Shown: positions 9,743 through 19,190 of the stretch, in pieces
Layout of the letters: every line of letters begins with the position of its first letter
How positions within the stretch are numbered: the stretch's first letter is position 1
Assembly (NCBI GenBank): GCA_903876765.1
Contig: CAIRBH010000048.1
Coordinates: forward strand, 1-64,000
Source: an uncultured Pseudomonadota bacterium
GTDB lineage: Bacteria; Pseudomonadota; Gammaproteobacteria; Burkholderiales; Methylophilaceae
Direction of reading: 5' to 3'
DNA: 64,000 nt
Notes under the pieces: generated by a model
Databases searched by the model: none
What the model was told of the DNA's origin: nothing
The model's input: only the letters and a program-made list of their open reading frames with translations
Program-made: the position numbers and the translations under genes

Positions 9743-10549
9743 TTATTGCGCCTGTTCGGTCAGTAATTCTGATTGGTAATTAGCCGCAGGGTAATGAAAC
9801 GGCACAGGGCCATCTTTTTCACCATGCACAAATTGATGTACAAAGGGCAATGTAGACTGCATTAAATCAGCAGGCGTTCCCTCTGCCGCCACAACGCCAT
9901 CTGCCACAAAATAAACGTAATCGGCGATTAAAAAAGTTTCTTTAACATCATGCGACACAATAATAGAAGTGGCCCCCAACGCATCATTGAGGCTGCGGAT
10001 TAAATCGCACACTACCCCCATAGAAATTGGGTCTAGGCCAGCAAAAGGCTCGTCATACATGATAATTTCAGGGTCTAAGGCAATGGCGCGGGCTAAAGCC
10101 ACACGTCTAGCCATGCCGCCAGACAGCTCAGCTGGCATAAATTGATGTGCGCCACGCAAACCCACTGCATTCAACTTCATCAATACTAAATCTCTAATCA
10201 TAGATTCAGGCAAATCGGTTAATTCACGCATGGGAAAAGCGACATTATCGAATACACTTAAATCGGTAAATAATGCACCATGTTGAAATAACATACCCAT
10301 TTTTCGGCGCAATTTGTAGATGCCTTCACGGTCTTGTTGATGAACCACTTCACCTGCAACCCTTACTTGGCCTTTGCTCGGCTTGATTTGCCCACCAATT
10401 AAGCGCAGTAAAGTGGTTTTACCGCTGCCACTACCACCCATAATGGCCACAACTTTACCGCGCGGAAATAGCATATTAATGCCTTGATGCAATAAGCGTC
10501 CCTTGTATCCAAAGGATAAGTTATCAATTTCTACGATATTGGTGGTCAT
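9743..10549 (-). CDS. mlaF: MlaF, ATPase of the Mla phospholipid transporter
   Basis: Drives MlaE with ATP. Walker A GGSGSGKTTLLRLIGG, Q-loop MGMLFQHGALF, signature ELSGGMARRVALARAI, Walker B EIIMYDEPFAGLDP and H-loop SIIVSHDVKETF are all intact. I take the ATG at 10549 (MTTNIVEIDNLSFGY) because family members begin close to the first beta strand; the ORF track extends 13 residues further to a GTG at 10588, and neither start has a clear SD. First gene of mlaFEDCB, downstream of polA. Confidence 0.94.
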   Translation of the reverse strand: MTTNIVEIDNLSFGYKGRLLHQGINMLFPRGKVVAIMGGSGSGKTTLLRLIGGQIKPSKGQVRVAGEVVHQQDREGIYKLRRKMGMLFQHGALFTDLSVFDNVAFPMRELTDLPESMIRDLVLMKLNAVGLRGAHQFMPAELSGGMARRVALARAIALDPEIIMYDEPFAGLDPISMGVVCDLIRSLNDALGATSIIVSHDVKETFLIADYVYFVADGVVAAEGTPADLMQSTLPFVHQFVHGEKDGPVPFHYPAANYQSELLTEQAQ

Positions 10550-10652
10550 GGATTGCGTGCTAATTTTTAGACTTTTTATTAAGTCCACATTCTAAAACAA
10601 TTTACCCGCTCTGCCACTATTTATATTGGTTATGCTATGCAGGAGCATACGA

Positions 10653-13418
10653 CTAATGCGCACTTTCCCAATTGTTGCCCACCCCCACCTCAGCAAGTAA
10701 TGGCACATCTAATTGAGCGACTCCCTCCATCAGTTCTACCAGCTTCGCTTTCACTAGATCTAATTCAGCGGCTGGCACTTCCAACACCAGCTCATCATGC
10801 ACCTGCATAATCAGCTTGCTATGCAGCTGCTCATCTTTAAGCCATTGATCGACCGCTATCATTGCCAGTTTGATTAAATCAGCTGCCGTGCCTTGCATAG
10901 GCGCATTGATCGCGGCACGCTCTGCTCCAGCACGCCGCATACCATTAGCGCTATTAATCTCGGGGACCCATAATCTGCGGCCAAAATAGGTCTCTACATA
11001 GCCTTTTTGTTTGGCAACTTCACGAATATTTTGCATATACTCACGCACACCAGGGTAGCGAGCAAAGTAACGCTCAATATAGCTTTGTGCCGCAGCACGC
11101 TCGATATTTAAGTTTTGTGCTAGGCCAAAAGCGCTCATGCCGTAAATTAAGCCAAAGTTAATGACTTTGGCATAGCGGCGCTGTTCACTATCGACTGCTG
11201 CTGGTGCTACGCCAAAAATTTCGGCGGCGGTGTGACGATGAATGTCTTCGTTGTTAGCAAAGGCTTTGAGCATGCCAGCGTCTTGCGATAAATGCGCCAT
11301 AATCCGTAACTCAATTTGAGAGTAATCGGCAGAGACAATAACGCTGCCTTCTGGCGCAATAAAAGCTTCGCGTATGCGCCGCCCTTCGGCTGATCGCACT
11401 GGAATATTTTGCAAATTAGGCTCTGAGCTGGCCAATCGCCCAGTAATGGCAACCGCTTGGTTGTAGCTGGTATGTACGCGGCCCGTAGTTGCATTAATCA
11501 TGCGGGGCAACTTATCGGTATAGGTTGATTTTAATTTAGCCAAGCCACGGTAATCTAATAGCACTTTAGGTAACGGGTGGTCTAAGGCCAGTTCTTGCAA
11601 CACATCTTCATCGGTAGAAGGCGCGCCAGACGGGGTTTTTTTAGTCGGCTTAATACCCAGCTTGTCGAATAAAATTTCTTGCAATTGCTTGGGTGAAGCT
11701 AAATTAAATGGCTGGCCTGCCAGTGCATAGGCTTGGTTTTCTAGCGCGATTAATTTTGCCCCTAGCTCATTACTTTGTATATTGAGCATCGCCCTGTCTA
11801 TCAGCACGCCATTGCGCTCTATGGTAAATAGGGCTTGCGAACTGGGCATTTCAATTTCACGATAAATGTAATCTAGCTTGCTGTCAGCCGCAATTTGTGG
11901 ATACATGGTTTGGTGCAATTGCAAGGTAATATCAGCATCTTCAGCGGCGTATTCAGCCGCGACTTCTACCGTCACTTGATTAAAAGTGACTTGCTTAGCC
12001 CCCTTGCCTGCAACCTCTTCAAAACTGATGGTTTTAAAGCCCAAATGTCGCTCGCTTAGGGCATCCATGCCATGCGTTTTGTGTGATTCAAATACATAAG
12101 ATTGCAACAAAGTGTCATGCACTATGCCGTTTAATGCAATGCCGTGATTAGCCAGCACGTGCTGATCATATTTAAGGTTTTGCCCCAGTTTTTTAATGTG
12201 TGGATTTTCTAAAATAGGCTTAATTTTAGCCATACATTCAGCAAAATTCAGCTGTGCTGGTGCATCAAAATAGTCATGCATCAACGGTAAATAGGCAGCA
12301 CTACCAGCTTCTATGCTAAATGACATGCCGACAATTTTAGCCGTCATCGGGTCTAACGAGGTGGTTTCGGTATCAAAGCAAAGCAGCTCAGCTGTGGTGA
12401 GTTTGGCCAGCCAATCGTCAAGCTGGGCATGGTTTAAAATAGTTTGATATTGACGGCTGGTATTGGGCTGATGCTGCGTTACAGCGAACATGTCTACTGT
12501 TTGGCTATGCGCTGCATTTTGGCTAGAGACTGGTAAAGCGGCTTGATGGTCAGGCATAACGTCGAGCTCACGCCGCCAACTTTTAAACTCAAAGCGTTCA
12601 AATAACTCCGCCAGCTTGGCTTTATTGATGGCTCGCGGTGCTAAATCGCTAAGGTTTTCTTGTATGCCCACATCGCAACGTATGGTGATTAAGTCAAGCG
12701 CCGTGGGCAGCCAAGGTAGCGCTTTGCGCAAATTCTCACCAACCACGCCCGAAATTTTATCTGCGTTAGCGACAATATTGGCGAGCGAGCCATACTCCTT
12801 TAACCATTTAACCGCCGTTTTTGGCCCGACTTTTTCTACCCCAGGCACATTGTCTGAAGTGTCGCCAATGAGCACTAAGTAATCCACCATTAAACTGGGC
12901 GGTATGCCAAATTTCTTTTCTACACCTGCCGTGTCCAGCACATCATCAACTCGTCTAAAGGCATCACGCATGGTATTAACCACAGTAATATGTTGATTGA
13001 CCAGTTGCGTGATGTCTTTATCACCAGTCGAAATGATCACCTTTACGCCTTCACGCTCGGCCTGCTTGGCCAATGCACCAATCACATCATCGGCTTCTAC
13101 GCCGCTCTCCATAATCAAAGGCCAGCCCATGGCCTCAATTGCCTCATGCAGCGGGGCTATTTGCAGGCGCAGATCATCGGGCATGGCGGCACGATTCGCT
13201 TTATATTCAGCGTAAATATCATCGCGAAAAGTTTTACCTTTTGCATCAAAAACACAGGCGCTATAATCTGAAGGGTAATCTTTATGTAGTCGGCGTAGCA
13301 TATTGAGTACGCCTTGTATCGCCCCTGTGGGCTCATTTTGACTATTTCTTAAATCAGGCATAGCATGAAAGGCGCGGTACAAGTAGGATGAGCCGTCAAC
13401 TAATAACAATGTTTTCAT
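10653..13418 (-). CDS. polA: DNA polymerase I
   Basis: Repair and Okazaki-fragment processing polymerase of 921 residues with all three domains. The 5' nuclease occupies about 1-290 (LLVDGSSYLYRAFHAMP; GDKDITQLV; LIGDTSDNVPGVEKVGPKTA). The 3'-5' exonuclease, about 330-515, keeps its catalytic set: FDTETTSLD, NLKYDQHVL, YAAEDADITL, so proofreading is expected. The polymerase domain shows SADYSQIELRIMAHLS (motif A), RRYAKVINFGLIYGMSAFGLA (motif B) and MQVHDELVLEVP (motif C). It diverges from the LOG gene with only 38 bases between start codons, so their promoters must overlap. Confidence 0.97.
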   Translation of the reverse strand: MKTLLLVDGSSYLYRAFHAMPDLRNSQNEPTGAIQGVLNMLRRLHKDYPSDYSACVFDAKGKTFRDDIYAEYKANRAAMPDDLRLQIAPLHEAIEAMGWPLIMESGVEADDVIGALAKQAEREGVKVIISTGDKDITQLVNQHITVVNTMRDAFRRVDDVLDTAGVEKKFGIPPSLMVDYLVLIGDTSDNVPGVEKVGPKTAVKWLKEYGSLANIVANADKISGVVGENLRKALPWLPTALDLITIRCDVGIQENLSDLAPRAINKAKLAELFERFEFKSWRRELDVMPDHQAALPVSSQNAAHSQTVDMFAVTQHQPNTSRQYQTILNHAQLDDWLAKLTTAELLCFDTETTSLDPMTAKIVGMSFSIEAGSAAYLPLMHDYFDAPAQLNFAECMAKIKPILENPHIKKLGQNLKYDQHVLANHGIALNGIVHDTLLQSYVFESHKTHGMDALSERHLGFKTISFEEVAGKGAKQVTFNQVTVEVAAEYAAEDADITLQLHQTMYPQIAADSKLDYIYREIEMPSSQALFTIERNGVLIDRAMLNIQSNELGAKLIALENQAYALAGQPFNLASPKQLQEILFDKLGIKPTKKTPSGAPSTDEDVLQELALDHPLPKVLLDYRGLAKLKSTYTDKLPRMINATTGRVHTSYNQAVAITGRLASSEPNLQNIPVRSAEGRRIREAFIAPEGSVIVSADYSQIELRIMAHLSQDAGMLKAFANNEDIHRHTAAEIFGVAPAAVDSEQRRYAKVINFGLIYGMSAFGLAQNLNIERAAAQSYIERYFARYPGVREYMQNIREVAKQKGYVETYFGRRLWVPEINSANGMRRAGAERAAINAPMQGTAADLIKLAMIAVDQWLKDEQLHSKLIMQVHDELVLEVPAAELDLVKAKLVELMEGVAQLDVPLLAEVGVGNNWESAH

Positions 13419-13456
13419 AAAGTAACGCTTTCCATGTTTGATAAGGTGCCTGAATA

Positions 13457-14194
13457 ATGACTAATATTAAAAAACTAAGCAAGGTTCCAAAAATATCAGA
13501 CCCTGACGTGCAGGGCATGCACCAAACTGGGCAAGAGTCTTGGCGCGCGTTTGAGATTATGGCAGAATTTGTGGAAGCTACCGAGCGACTTAAAACAATC
13601 ACCCCTGCCGTATCTATTTTTGGCAGCGCACGTACCCCAGTAGATCACCCGTATTATAAGCTGGCAGAAGAAATTGCCAGATTGCTAAGCGATTCTGGCT
13701 TTAGTGTCATTTCTGGCGGTGGTCCTGGCATTATGGAAGCGGCCAATAAAGGCGCCTTCCCTGGCACATCGCCAAGTGTAGGCTTAAACATAGAATTGCC
13801 ACATGAACAAACACGTAACCCCTACCAAGACATTAGCCAAAATTTTAAACATTTTTTTATGCGTAAAGTCATGTTCGTTAAATATGCCAGCGCCTATGTG
13901 GTCATGCCAGGTGGGTTTGGCACATTAGATGAAGTCATGGAAGCGGTCACGCTGGTACAAACAGGTAAAACCTTAAAAATACCAATTATTTTAGTCTGTG
14001 GGCACTTTTGGGCAGGCTTGATTGACTGGATTAAAACAACTTTAGTACAAGAAAAAATGATTTCTGTCGAAGATTTAGATTTAATTCAAGTCATTGATGA
14101 GCCCGCTAAGATAGTAGAGGCCATATTCAAACATTATGAAGCACGTGGATTCAAGTTATCTGCTGAGGAAGAGCGTGTTCAGCTTTATTTATAA
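13457..14194 (+). CDS. LOG-family (TIGR00730) nucleotide 5'-monophosphate nucleosidase-like protein
   Basis: 245 residues with the Rossmann-like LOG fold. Diagnostic motifs: SIFGSARTP, the lysine-decarboxylase-like loop VISGGGPGIMEAANKGAF and the catalytic PGGFGTLDEVMEA. Family members hydrolyse the N-glycosidic bond of nucleoside monophosphates (cytokinin activation in plants; YgdH/PpnN in bacteria). The longer N-terminal part (VQGMHQTGQESWRAFEIMAEFVEATERL) marks the larger bacterial subgroup, often found next to polA-like or housekeeping genes. Substrate cannot be assigned from sequence. Transcribed away from polA. Confidence 0.88.
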   Translation: MTNIKKLSKVPKISDPDVQGMHQTGQESWRAFEIMAEFVEATERLKTITPAVSIFGSARTPVDHPYYKLAEEIARLLSDSGFSVISGGGPGIMEAANKGAFPGTSPSVGLNIELPHEQTRNPYQDISQNFKHFFMRKVMFVKYASAYVVMPGGFGTLDEVMEAVTLVQTGKTLKIPIILVCGHFWAGLIDWIKTTLVQEKMISVEDLDLIQVIDEPAKIVEAIFKHYEARGFKLSAEEERVQLYL

Positions 14195-14281
14195 CGAATG
14201 TTAAGTATATGTGTGGGTAATTTGTTAGAATAAACAGCTATTAAATGTGTGAAATTAAATTTTAGAGAGCGAGTGCCTGCG

Positions 14282-14647
14282 ATGCAAAAAATCTACTATC
14301 ATTTAGCAATATTGCTAGCGCTATTTGCTAGTCAATTGCCACTAGCTACCGCAGCAGAAGCCCCTAAAGCGCTGCCATTACCCGCTGATTTACAACCCTT
14401 AGAAGACATCCCGCCACCCAGTATTAGTAATGGCGAAAATGCAGATGAGCCAGAAATTACCATCGTTAAAAAAAATGGTGAAACCATAGAAGAGTACCGC
14501 ATTGGCGGCGAACTCTACATGATGAAAATAACCCCAGCCCATGGCGTACCTTATTACATGCATAAAGAAGACCAAAACGGTGGATGGCTAATGGACGGCC
14601 CAGTTCAGCCTCTTAGCATCCCCAAATGGACAATCTTCAGATTCTAA
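14282..14647 (+). CDS. DUF2782 family exported protein
   Basis: About 121 residues from the ATG at 14282, with a signal peptide (MQKIYYHLAILLALFASQLPLATAAEA). The ORF track adds 11 residues from a GTG, but these would precede the signal peptide. The core PEITIVKKNGETIEEYRIGGELYMMKITPAHGVPYYMHKEDQNGGW is the DUF2782 signature, a small domain of unknown function common in beta- and gammaproteobacteria, often beside polA and thrB. The predicted location is periplasmic. No function is known. Confidence 0.88.
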   Translation: MQKIYYHLAILLALFASQLPLATAAEAPKALPLPADLQPLEDIPPPSISNGENADEPEITIVKKNGETIEEYRIGGELYMMKITPAHGVPYYMHKEDQNGGWLMDGPVQPLSIPKWTIFRF

Positions 14648-14669
14648 TGAATGCAGGGGCTTATCAAAA

Positions 14670-14692
14670 AAAGAGGGTGATATGCCCTCTTT
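14670..14692 (+). terminator. Hairpin terminator after DUF2782
   Basis: AAAGAGGG / CCCTCTTT 8-bp stem with a 7-base loop, 23 bases past the stop codon. On the plus strand only a short interrupted T-rich stretch follows (TTTATTTATAT). The better T-tract is on the opposite strand, but no minus-strand gene ends here. Likely separates the LOG/DUF2782 unit from thrB. Confidence 0.6.
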
Positions 14693-14746
14693 ATTTATAT
14701 ACTTAAGTCATTATCCCAATATTAAAAATTTATCATCTCATCCCCT

Positions 14747-15700
14747 ATGTCAGTATTTACCTCAGTCAGTATCCCGCAATTAAAAACCTGGCTTAAGGAT
14801 TATGCAATAGGAGAACTGCTTGAATTAAAAGGCATTTCATCAGGCATTACCAATACGAATTATTTTGTTACCACCAATCAAGATAAATACGTGCTCACCT
14901 TATTCGAGCACAATACGCTAGACGAACTGCCTTACTTTATTGATTTAATGAGCCACTTGGCTAGCCATGGCATTCCATGCCCACGGCCTATTAGCGATAA
15001 AACCGGTCAGAGCTTACATACCCTCAATGGCAAACCAGCCGCCTTAATTAGCTGCTTATCAGGCCAAGACATTGAATCCCCCAACAGCAAACAATGCAGC
15101 GCAGTGGGCGAAGTGCTAGCACAAATGCACCTTGCCAGCGCTTCATTTGACTTGCAGCCTAACCACTGCAATAGCCATAACCCACGCGGGGCAGATTGGC
15201 GGATTAAAACCGCCAGCCTAGTCATGCCAAACTTATCAGAGTCTGATCAGCAATTATTAAAACAAAACATCGCATTTCAAGCATCGCTAGATGTCAGCCA
15301 ATTGCCCATGGGCGTCATTCATGCCGATTTATTCCGCGACAATGTATTATTTAACGGTGACGAAATAGGTGGCTTGATCGATTTTTATTATGCCTGTCAC
15401 GATGTATTAGCCTACGACTTAGCCATCGCTGTGAATGACTGGTGTGTCAATATTGACGGCAGTTTAGATGCCCCTAGATTAACGGCCATGCTCAGCGCCT
15501 ACCAAGCCGTGCGGCCTTTTAATGCCGCCGAACAAGCTGCCTGGCCTAGCTTATTGCGTATTGCTGCGTTGCGCTTTTGGTTATCTCGCTTGTATGATCA
15601 AATGTATCCACAAGCTGGTGAGCTCACGCATGCGAAAGACCCTCATCATTTCAAAAATATTCTGCAACAAAGAATACAGTCCAATATCAAGCATTTTTAA
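14747..15700 (+). CDS. thrB: Homoserine kinase (APH-fold ThrB)
   Basis: Phosphorylates homoserine in threonine synthesis. This is the 317-residue aminoglycoside-phosphotransferase-fold type used by betaproteobacteria and pseudomonads, not the GHMP kinase of E. coli. Seen: GISSGITNTNYFVTT (nucleotide loop, about residues 27-41), MGVIHADLFRDNVLF with the catalytic HxDxxxxN set, and IGGLIDFYYACHD with the metal-binding Asp. The neighbours, DUF2782 and polA, match the common arrangement. The start ATG at 14747 follows the terminator hairpin, so it probably has its own promoter in the AT-rich 14693-14746 stretch. Confidence 0.92.
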   Translation: MSVFTSVSIPQLKTWLKDYAIGELLELKGISSGITNTNYFVTTNQDKYVLTLFEHNTLDELPYFIDLMSHLASHGIPCPRPISDKTGQSLHTLNGKPAALISCLSGQDIESPNSKQCSAVGEVLAQMHLASASFDLQPNHCNSHNPRGADWRIKTASLVMPNLSESDQQLLKQNIAFQASLDVSQLPMGVIHADLFRDNVLFNGDEIGGLIDFYYACHDVLAYDLAIAVNDWCVNIDGSLDAPRLTAMLSAYQAVRPFNAAEQAAWPSLLRIAALRFWLSRLYDQMYPQAGELTHAKDPHHFKNILQQRIQSNIKHF

Positions 15701-15716
15701 GGATAATTTTTAAACG

Positions 15717-16499
15717 ATGGCTATTTTAGAAACTAGCACTAAAACCGGTAGAAGCTGGCTAAACGAAAGCATCGCCTTATTTAAAAGTTCGGCCAGCCGC
15801 TGTATGTTACTTGCTTCAGTATATGTGACAGTTTTTATAATGATTCCGTCGCTTCCTAGCTTCCAGTTATTCTCATTTATTGCCATTTTAATTTGGCCAA
15901 TTTTCATGGCAATCGCCATTGCCATGTATCGTAATGCGGACAATAAGACTAGCCAGAAATTAGGGGTAATTTTTACTATGATTCAACCAAAAATTAGCCC
16001 CTTGCTTGCGCTTGGCAGCCTATTTTTACTATATATCTTGCTAGTCAATCTGCTACTCAATAATGATATAGAGAGTTTGGTCGGCATGACAAACACTATG
16101 GACAAGATGACAAATTCACAAGCCATGGCAATATTGAATAAAACCTTACCATTTTTATTAAAACTTTCACTTGCTTTGATCCCTATGATGATGGCCACAT
16201 GGTTTTCACCCATGTTGATCGCATTTAATAATTACACGGTTGGCAAAGCTATTAAATCCAGTATTGCTGGTTCGCTGCAATATATGCTGGCCTTAGGCGT
16301 GGCTTGGCTGTTGCTTACACTGACTATCTTTTCTTTATTAATTATAGCGGGAATGGGCATTATGATTTTGGGTAGCGTAGCGCCTATACTGAGTCAGCTG
16401 CTGATGCTAATAATGTTATTGGGCTGTTTGCTATTAGCCACCGCACTGATGCTGGCATTTCAATATGTAAGTTACCGCGATGTGTTTAGAGCCGCTTAA
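15717..16499 (+). CDS. BPSS1780-family multi-pass membrane protein
   Basis: 260 residues, strongly hydrophobic, with about five to six membrane segments (CMLLASVYVTVFIMIPSLPSF; LFSFIAILIWPIFMAIAIAMY; LLALGSLFLLYILLVNLLLN; LSLALIPMMMATWFSPMLI; LGVAWLLLTLTIFSLLIIAGM; LLMLIMLLGCLLLATALMLA). The WFSPMLIAFNNYTVGKAIKSS stretch and the C-terminal QYVSYRDVF match the glycerophosphoryl-diester-like membrane family named after BPSS1780. Begins 16 bases after thrB, so probably co-transcribed. Function unknown. Confidence 0.75.
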   Translation: MAILETSTKTGRSWLNESIALFKSSASRCMLLASVYVTVFIMIPSLPSFQLFSFIAILIWPIFMAIAIAMYRNADNKTSQKLGVIFTMIQPKISPLLALGSLFLLYILLVNLLLNNDIESLVGMTNTMDKMTNSQAMAILNKTLPFLLKLSLALIPMMMATWFSPMLIAFNNYTVGKAIKSSIAGSLQYMLALGVAWLLLTLTIFSLLIIAGMGIMILGSVAPILSQLLMLIMLLGCLLLATALMLAFQYVSYRDVFRAA

Positions 16500-16600
16500 A
16501 AAAAATCTGATACTACTAAGCGCTAGTAAGCAACTCATGACTATTACCTCTGTATTGCCGATTAGGTTATCACTTTGAAAGAGGTCTGTTAAAAAAATTG

Positions 16601-18799
16601 CTAAATAGCCGTTAGTTTAGCGAATTCCATTGCCAACCATTTTAAGCCTTCACGACCAAAATTCACTTGCACGCGCATATCGCTGGCGTTGCCTTCGTAA
16701 CTCACGACCACACCATTACCAAATTTAGTGTGCGCTACTTGCTGGCCTATCTTCCAAGGCATGACATTTTTTTGGCTGTGACTTTGTTGTGCGCTCATCA
16801 TCGCAGGCAGTTCGCTGTAGTCACGCGTACTGCCTGATCTAGCAACAGGCTTGCTGTTGATACGCTTGAGTAGCTGCTCTGGAATTTCGTCTAAAAAGCG
16901 CGAGGGGATGCCATAACGCACCTTGCCGTGTAACATGCGGCTTTGGGCGTGGCTTAAATAAAGGCGCTGACGAGCACGGGTCACGGCCACATACATTAAG
17001 CGCCGCTCTTCTTCTAGGCTTTGATTTTCGTACAAACTTTGCTCATGCGGGCATAGGCCTTCTTCTAAACCGCTAATAAATACTACTTTAAATTCCAAGC
17101 CTTTAGAGGCGTGCACAGTCATCAGTTGCAGGGCTTCTTTGCCAACATCCGCTTGATGTTCGCCTGCCTCTAGGCTGGCATGGCTTAAAAATTGAGTGAG
17201 TAAATCTTGTTCAGTTTCACCGTCCACATTATTGTGATTACCAAAATCTTGATTAGTAAATGACACCGCTGCCGTCACCAATTCTTTTAAGTTTTCTAAG
17301 CGGTCTTCGCCTTCTTTATCTTGTTGATAATGCGCGGTTAAGCCAGACATCGTGGTGGCTAATTCCGTCAGCTCAGCCAAGCTAATGCCATAAGCGCTAT
17401 CGACCATGTGTCTAATCAGCGCCACAAAGCCTTCTATGCCTTTGCCACCTAATTTACCATCGCCCACTTTATTAATCGCAGCTTGCCAAATGCTACAGTT
17501 TTCTGCGCGTGCCAGCTCTTGTAATTGCTCTAAACTGCGCGCGCCTATGCCGCGTGCCGGAAAGTTAATCACCCGCAGTAGCGCAGTATCGTCATTAGCG
17601 TTAGCAATTAAACGCATATAGGCCAAGGCATGCTTAATTTCGGCACGTTCAAAAAAGCGCAAGCCACCATAAACGCGATACGGTAAATTGGCCGAAAACA
17701 GCGCGTGCTCTAAGATGCGCGACTGCGCATTAGAACGATACAACAGCGCAATCTCGCCCAGAGAACTGCCTTCACAATGCAACATTTTAATTTCATCAAC
17801 AATGAATTGCGCTTCGTCGGTATCGTTATAAGCATCATAGACCCGCACAGGTTCGCCAGCGCCAGCCGATGTCCACAGATTTTTACCCAAACGATTAGTA
17901 TTGTGCGAAATAATGGCATTGGCGGCATCCAGTATATTGCTATGTGAGCGGTAATTCTCTTCTAGCTTAACAATATGCTGAATATTGAAGTCTTTTTCGA
18001 AATCTCGCATATTGCCTACCCGCGCACCTCGAAAACCATAGATAGATTGATCATCATCACCCACGGCAAACATGCAATTACCTTGCCCTGCCAGCAATTT
18101 AAGCCATAAGTATTGCAGACGATTTGTATCTTGAAACTCATCTACCAAGATGTATTTAAAGCGGCTTTGATAATGTTGCCGTATATTCGCATCGCGTTCT
18201 AAAAGCTCGTAACAGCGCAACAACAACTCGGCAAAATCGGCCACCCCATCACGCTGACATTGTTTGTCATACTCCTCAAAAATATCACGCATTTTTTGCG
18301 AATGAGCATCGTAGGCTTCTACCGCATGGGCACGTAAACCTTCATCCTTACAGCCATTAATAAAGTTTTGTACTTGTTTAGGCGGATATTTCTCGTCATC
18401 CACATTCATCAGCTTCATCAAACGCTTAATCACAGATAGCTGATCGGCAATGTCTAAAATTTGAAAACTTGCAGGCAAACCAGCTTCTCGATGGTGAGCG
18501 CGTAGTAGCCGATTGCATAGCCCATGAAAAGTCCCAACCCACATACCACGCGTATTGATGGGCAATGAAGCGGTGATACGAGTGAGCATTTCTTTTGCGG
18601 CTTTATTGGTAAAAGTCACCGCTAACAAACCAGTGGGCGAGACTTGCCCCGTTTGAATCAGCCAAGCAATGCGTGCAGTCAGTACGCGGGTTTTACCACT
18701 ACCCGCCCCTGCTAAAATCAGCGCAGACTGGTGTGGTAGGGTTACTGCCTCTAGCTGTTTATTGTTAAGATCGACGAGTAATGTAGATTGATTTTCCAT
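16601..18799 (-). CDS. uvrD: DNA helicase II
   Basis: 3'-5' SF1A helicase for nucleotide excision and mismatch repair, 732 residues. Seen: LNNKQLEAV (Q motif), ILAGAGSGKTRVLTARI (Walker A about 30-38), LLAVTFTNKAAKEM (Ia), YILVDEFQDTNRLQ (II), VGDDDQSIYGFRGA (III), LEENYRSHSNIL (IV), LMTVHASKGLEFKVVFISGLEEG (V), EEERRLMYVAVTRARQRL (VI). The Tudor-like C-terminus VAHTKFGNGVVVSYEG with its basic residues marks UvrD/PcrA rather than Rep. Converges with the membrane-protein gene; the 101-base gap between them shows only weak hairpins. Confidence 0.96.
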   Translation of the reverse strand: MENQSTLLVDLNNKQLEAVTLPHQSALILAGAGSGKTRVLTARIAWLIQTGQVSPTGLLAVTFTNKAAKEMLTRITASLPINTRGMWVGTFHGLCNRLLRAHHREAGLPASFQILDIADQLSVIKRLMKLMNVDDEKYPPKQVQNFINGCKDEGLRAHAVEAYDAHSQKMRDIFEEYDKQCQRDGVADFAELLLRCYELLERDANIRQHYQSRFKYILVDEFQDTNRLQYLWLKLLAGQGNCMFAVGDDDQSIYGFRGARVGNMRDFEKDFNIQHIVKLEENYRSHSNILDAANAIISHNTNRLGKNLWTSAGAGEPVRVYDAYNDTDEAQFIVDEIKMLHCEGSSLGEIALLYRSNAQSRILEHALFSANLPYRVYGGLRFFERAEIKHALAYMRLIANANDDTALLRVINFPARGIGARSLEQLQELARAENCSIWQAAINKVGDGKLGGKGIEGFVALIRHMVDSAYGISLAELTELATTMSGLTAHYQQDKEGEDRLENLKELVTAAVSFTNQDFGNHNNVDGETEQDLLTQFLSHASLEAGEHQADVGKEALQLMTVHASKGLEFKVVFISGLEEGLCPHEQSLYENQSLEEERRLMYVAVTRARQRLYLSHAQSRMLHGKVRYGIPSRFLDEIPEQLLKRINSKPVARSGSTRDYSELPAMMSAQQSHSQKNVMPWKIGQQVAHTKFGNGVVVSYEGNASDMRVQVNFGREGLKWLAMEFAKLTAI

Positions 18800-18903
18800 T
18801 CCCTTATTATCGCATGGGATTTAACTAAAATTTGGATATTGCACTGACACAAAGTGTTACAAATGAATCTGAACCAAACTAAATAGCCTTTAGTCTGAGT
18901 AGG

Positions 18904-18909
18904 TATGAT
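18904..18909 (+). promoter_or_regulatory. Candidate -10 box for the predicted plus-strand sRNA
   Basis: TATGAT (five of six consensus bases) lies seven bases before the inferred sRNA 5' end at about 18916. No good TTGACA-like -35 is found at 16-18 bases. Instead TGTTACAAAT occurs at 18855-18864, close to the TGTCACAAAT motif found upstream of the KE gene and of the minus-strand sRNA candidate. Confidence 0.45.
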
Positions 18910-18915
18910 AGCTAA

Positions 18916-19020
18916 ATTTCAATTTGGCTAGCGTTCCGCTCCAATTCCTCCCTGAGCGGAGGCCTTAGAAGATAAGGCATTTAGCCCCGGCTCTCATCCC
19001 CTTGAGTCGGGGTTTTTTTT
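18916..19020 (+). ncRNA. Predicted small RNA with CU-rich hairpin loops
   Basis: About 105 bases inside the 391-base non-coding stretch 18800-19190. Three consecutive well-formed hairpins are visible: TCCGCTC/GAGCGGA (18935-18960) with loop CAATTCCTCCCT; GCCTTA/TAAGGC (18962-18978); and a 9-bp terminator CCCCGGCTC/GAGTCGGGG (18985-19012) with loop TCATCCCCTT followed by eight T residues. The first loop contains CCUCC, the 16S anti-Shine-Dalgarno core. A -10-like TATGAT precedes it. There is no open reading frame. I do not recognise an Rfam family. An upstream hairpin (18909-18930, TAGCTAAA/TTTGGCTA) may be partly transcribed. It could instead be the leader/attenuator of the downstream gene, but the U8 terminator 170 bases before that gene favours an independent sRNA. 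Confidence 0.65.
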
Positions 19021-19101
19021 GACCTGATAGCCCGCTAAAAACTGTACTAATAAGCATAGCGCGCAGCAGCTTGTTAAGCTCATAAAGTCACGGCTAATGG
19101 G

Positions 19102-19115
19102 TCATTGTCACAAAT
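19102..19115 (+). repeat. 14-base motif copy A upstream of the KE-rich protein gene
   Basis: TCATTGTCACAAAT, 75 bases before the start codon of the gene at 19191. The identical 14-mer occurs in inverted orientation at 20373-20386, upstream of the predicted minus-strand sRNA. TTGTCA within it resembles a -35 box, but no good -10 follows at 17 bases here. A second TGTCAC follows at 19116-19121 (within AATGTGTCACCC), so it may be a regulator-binding site. Confidence 0.5.
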
Positions 19116-19190
19116 GTGTCACCCAACACAGTGCCAAAAAAAGCTAAACTCTAGCATCTTCAATTTATCACTTTAATTATGGGAGTAGTC

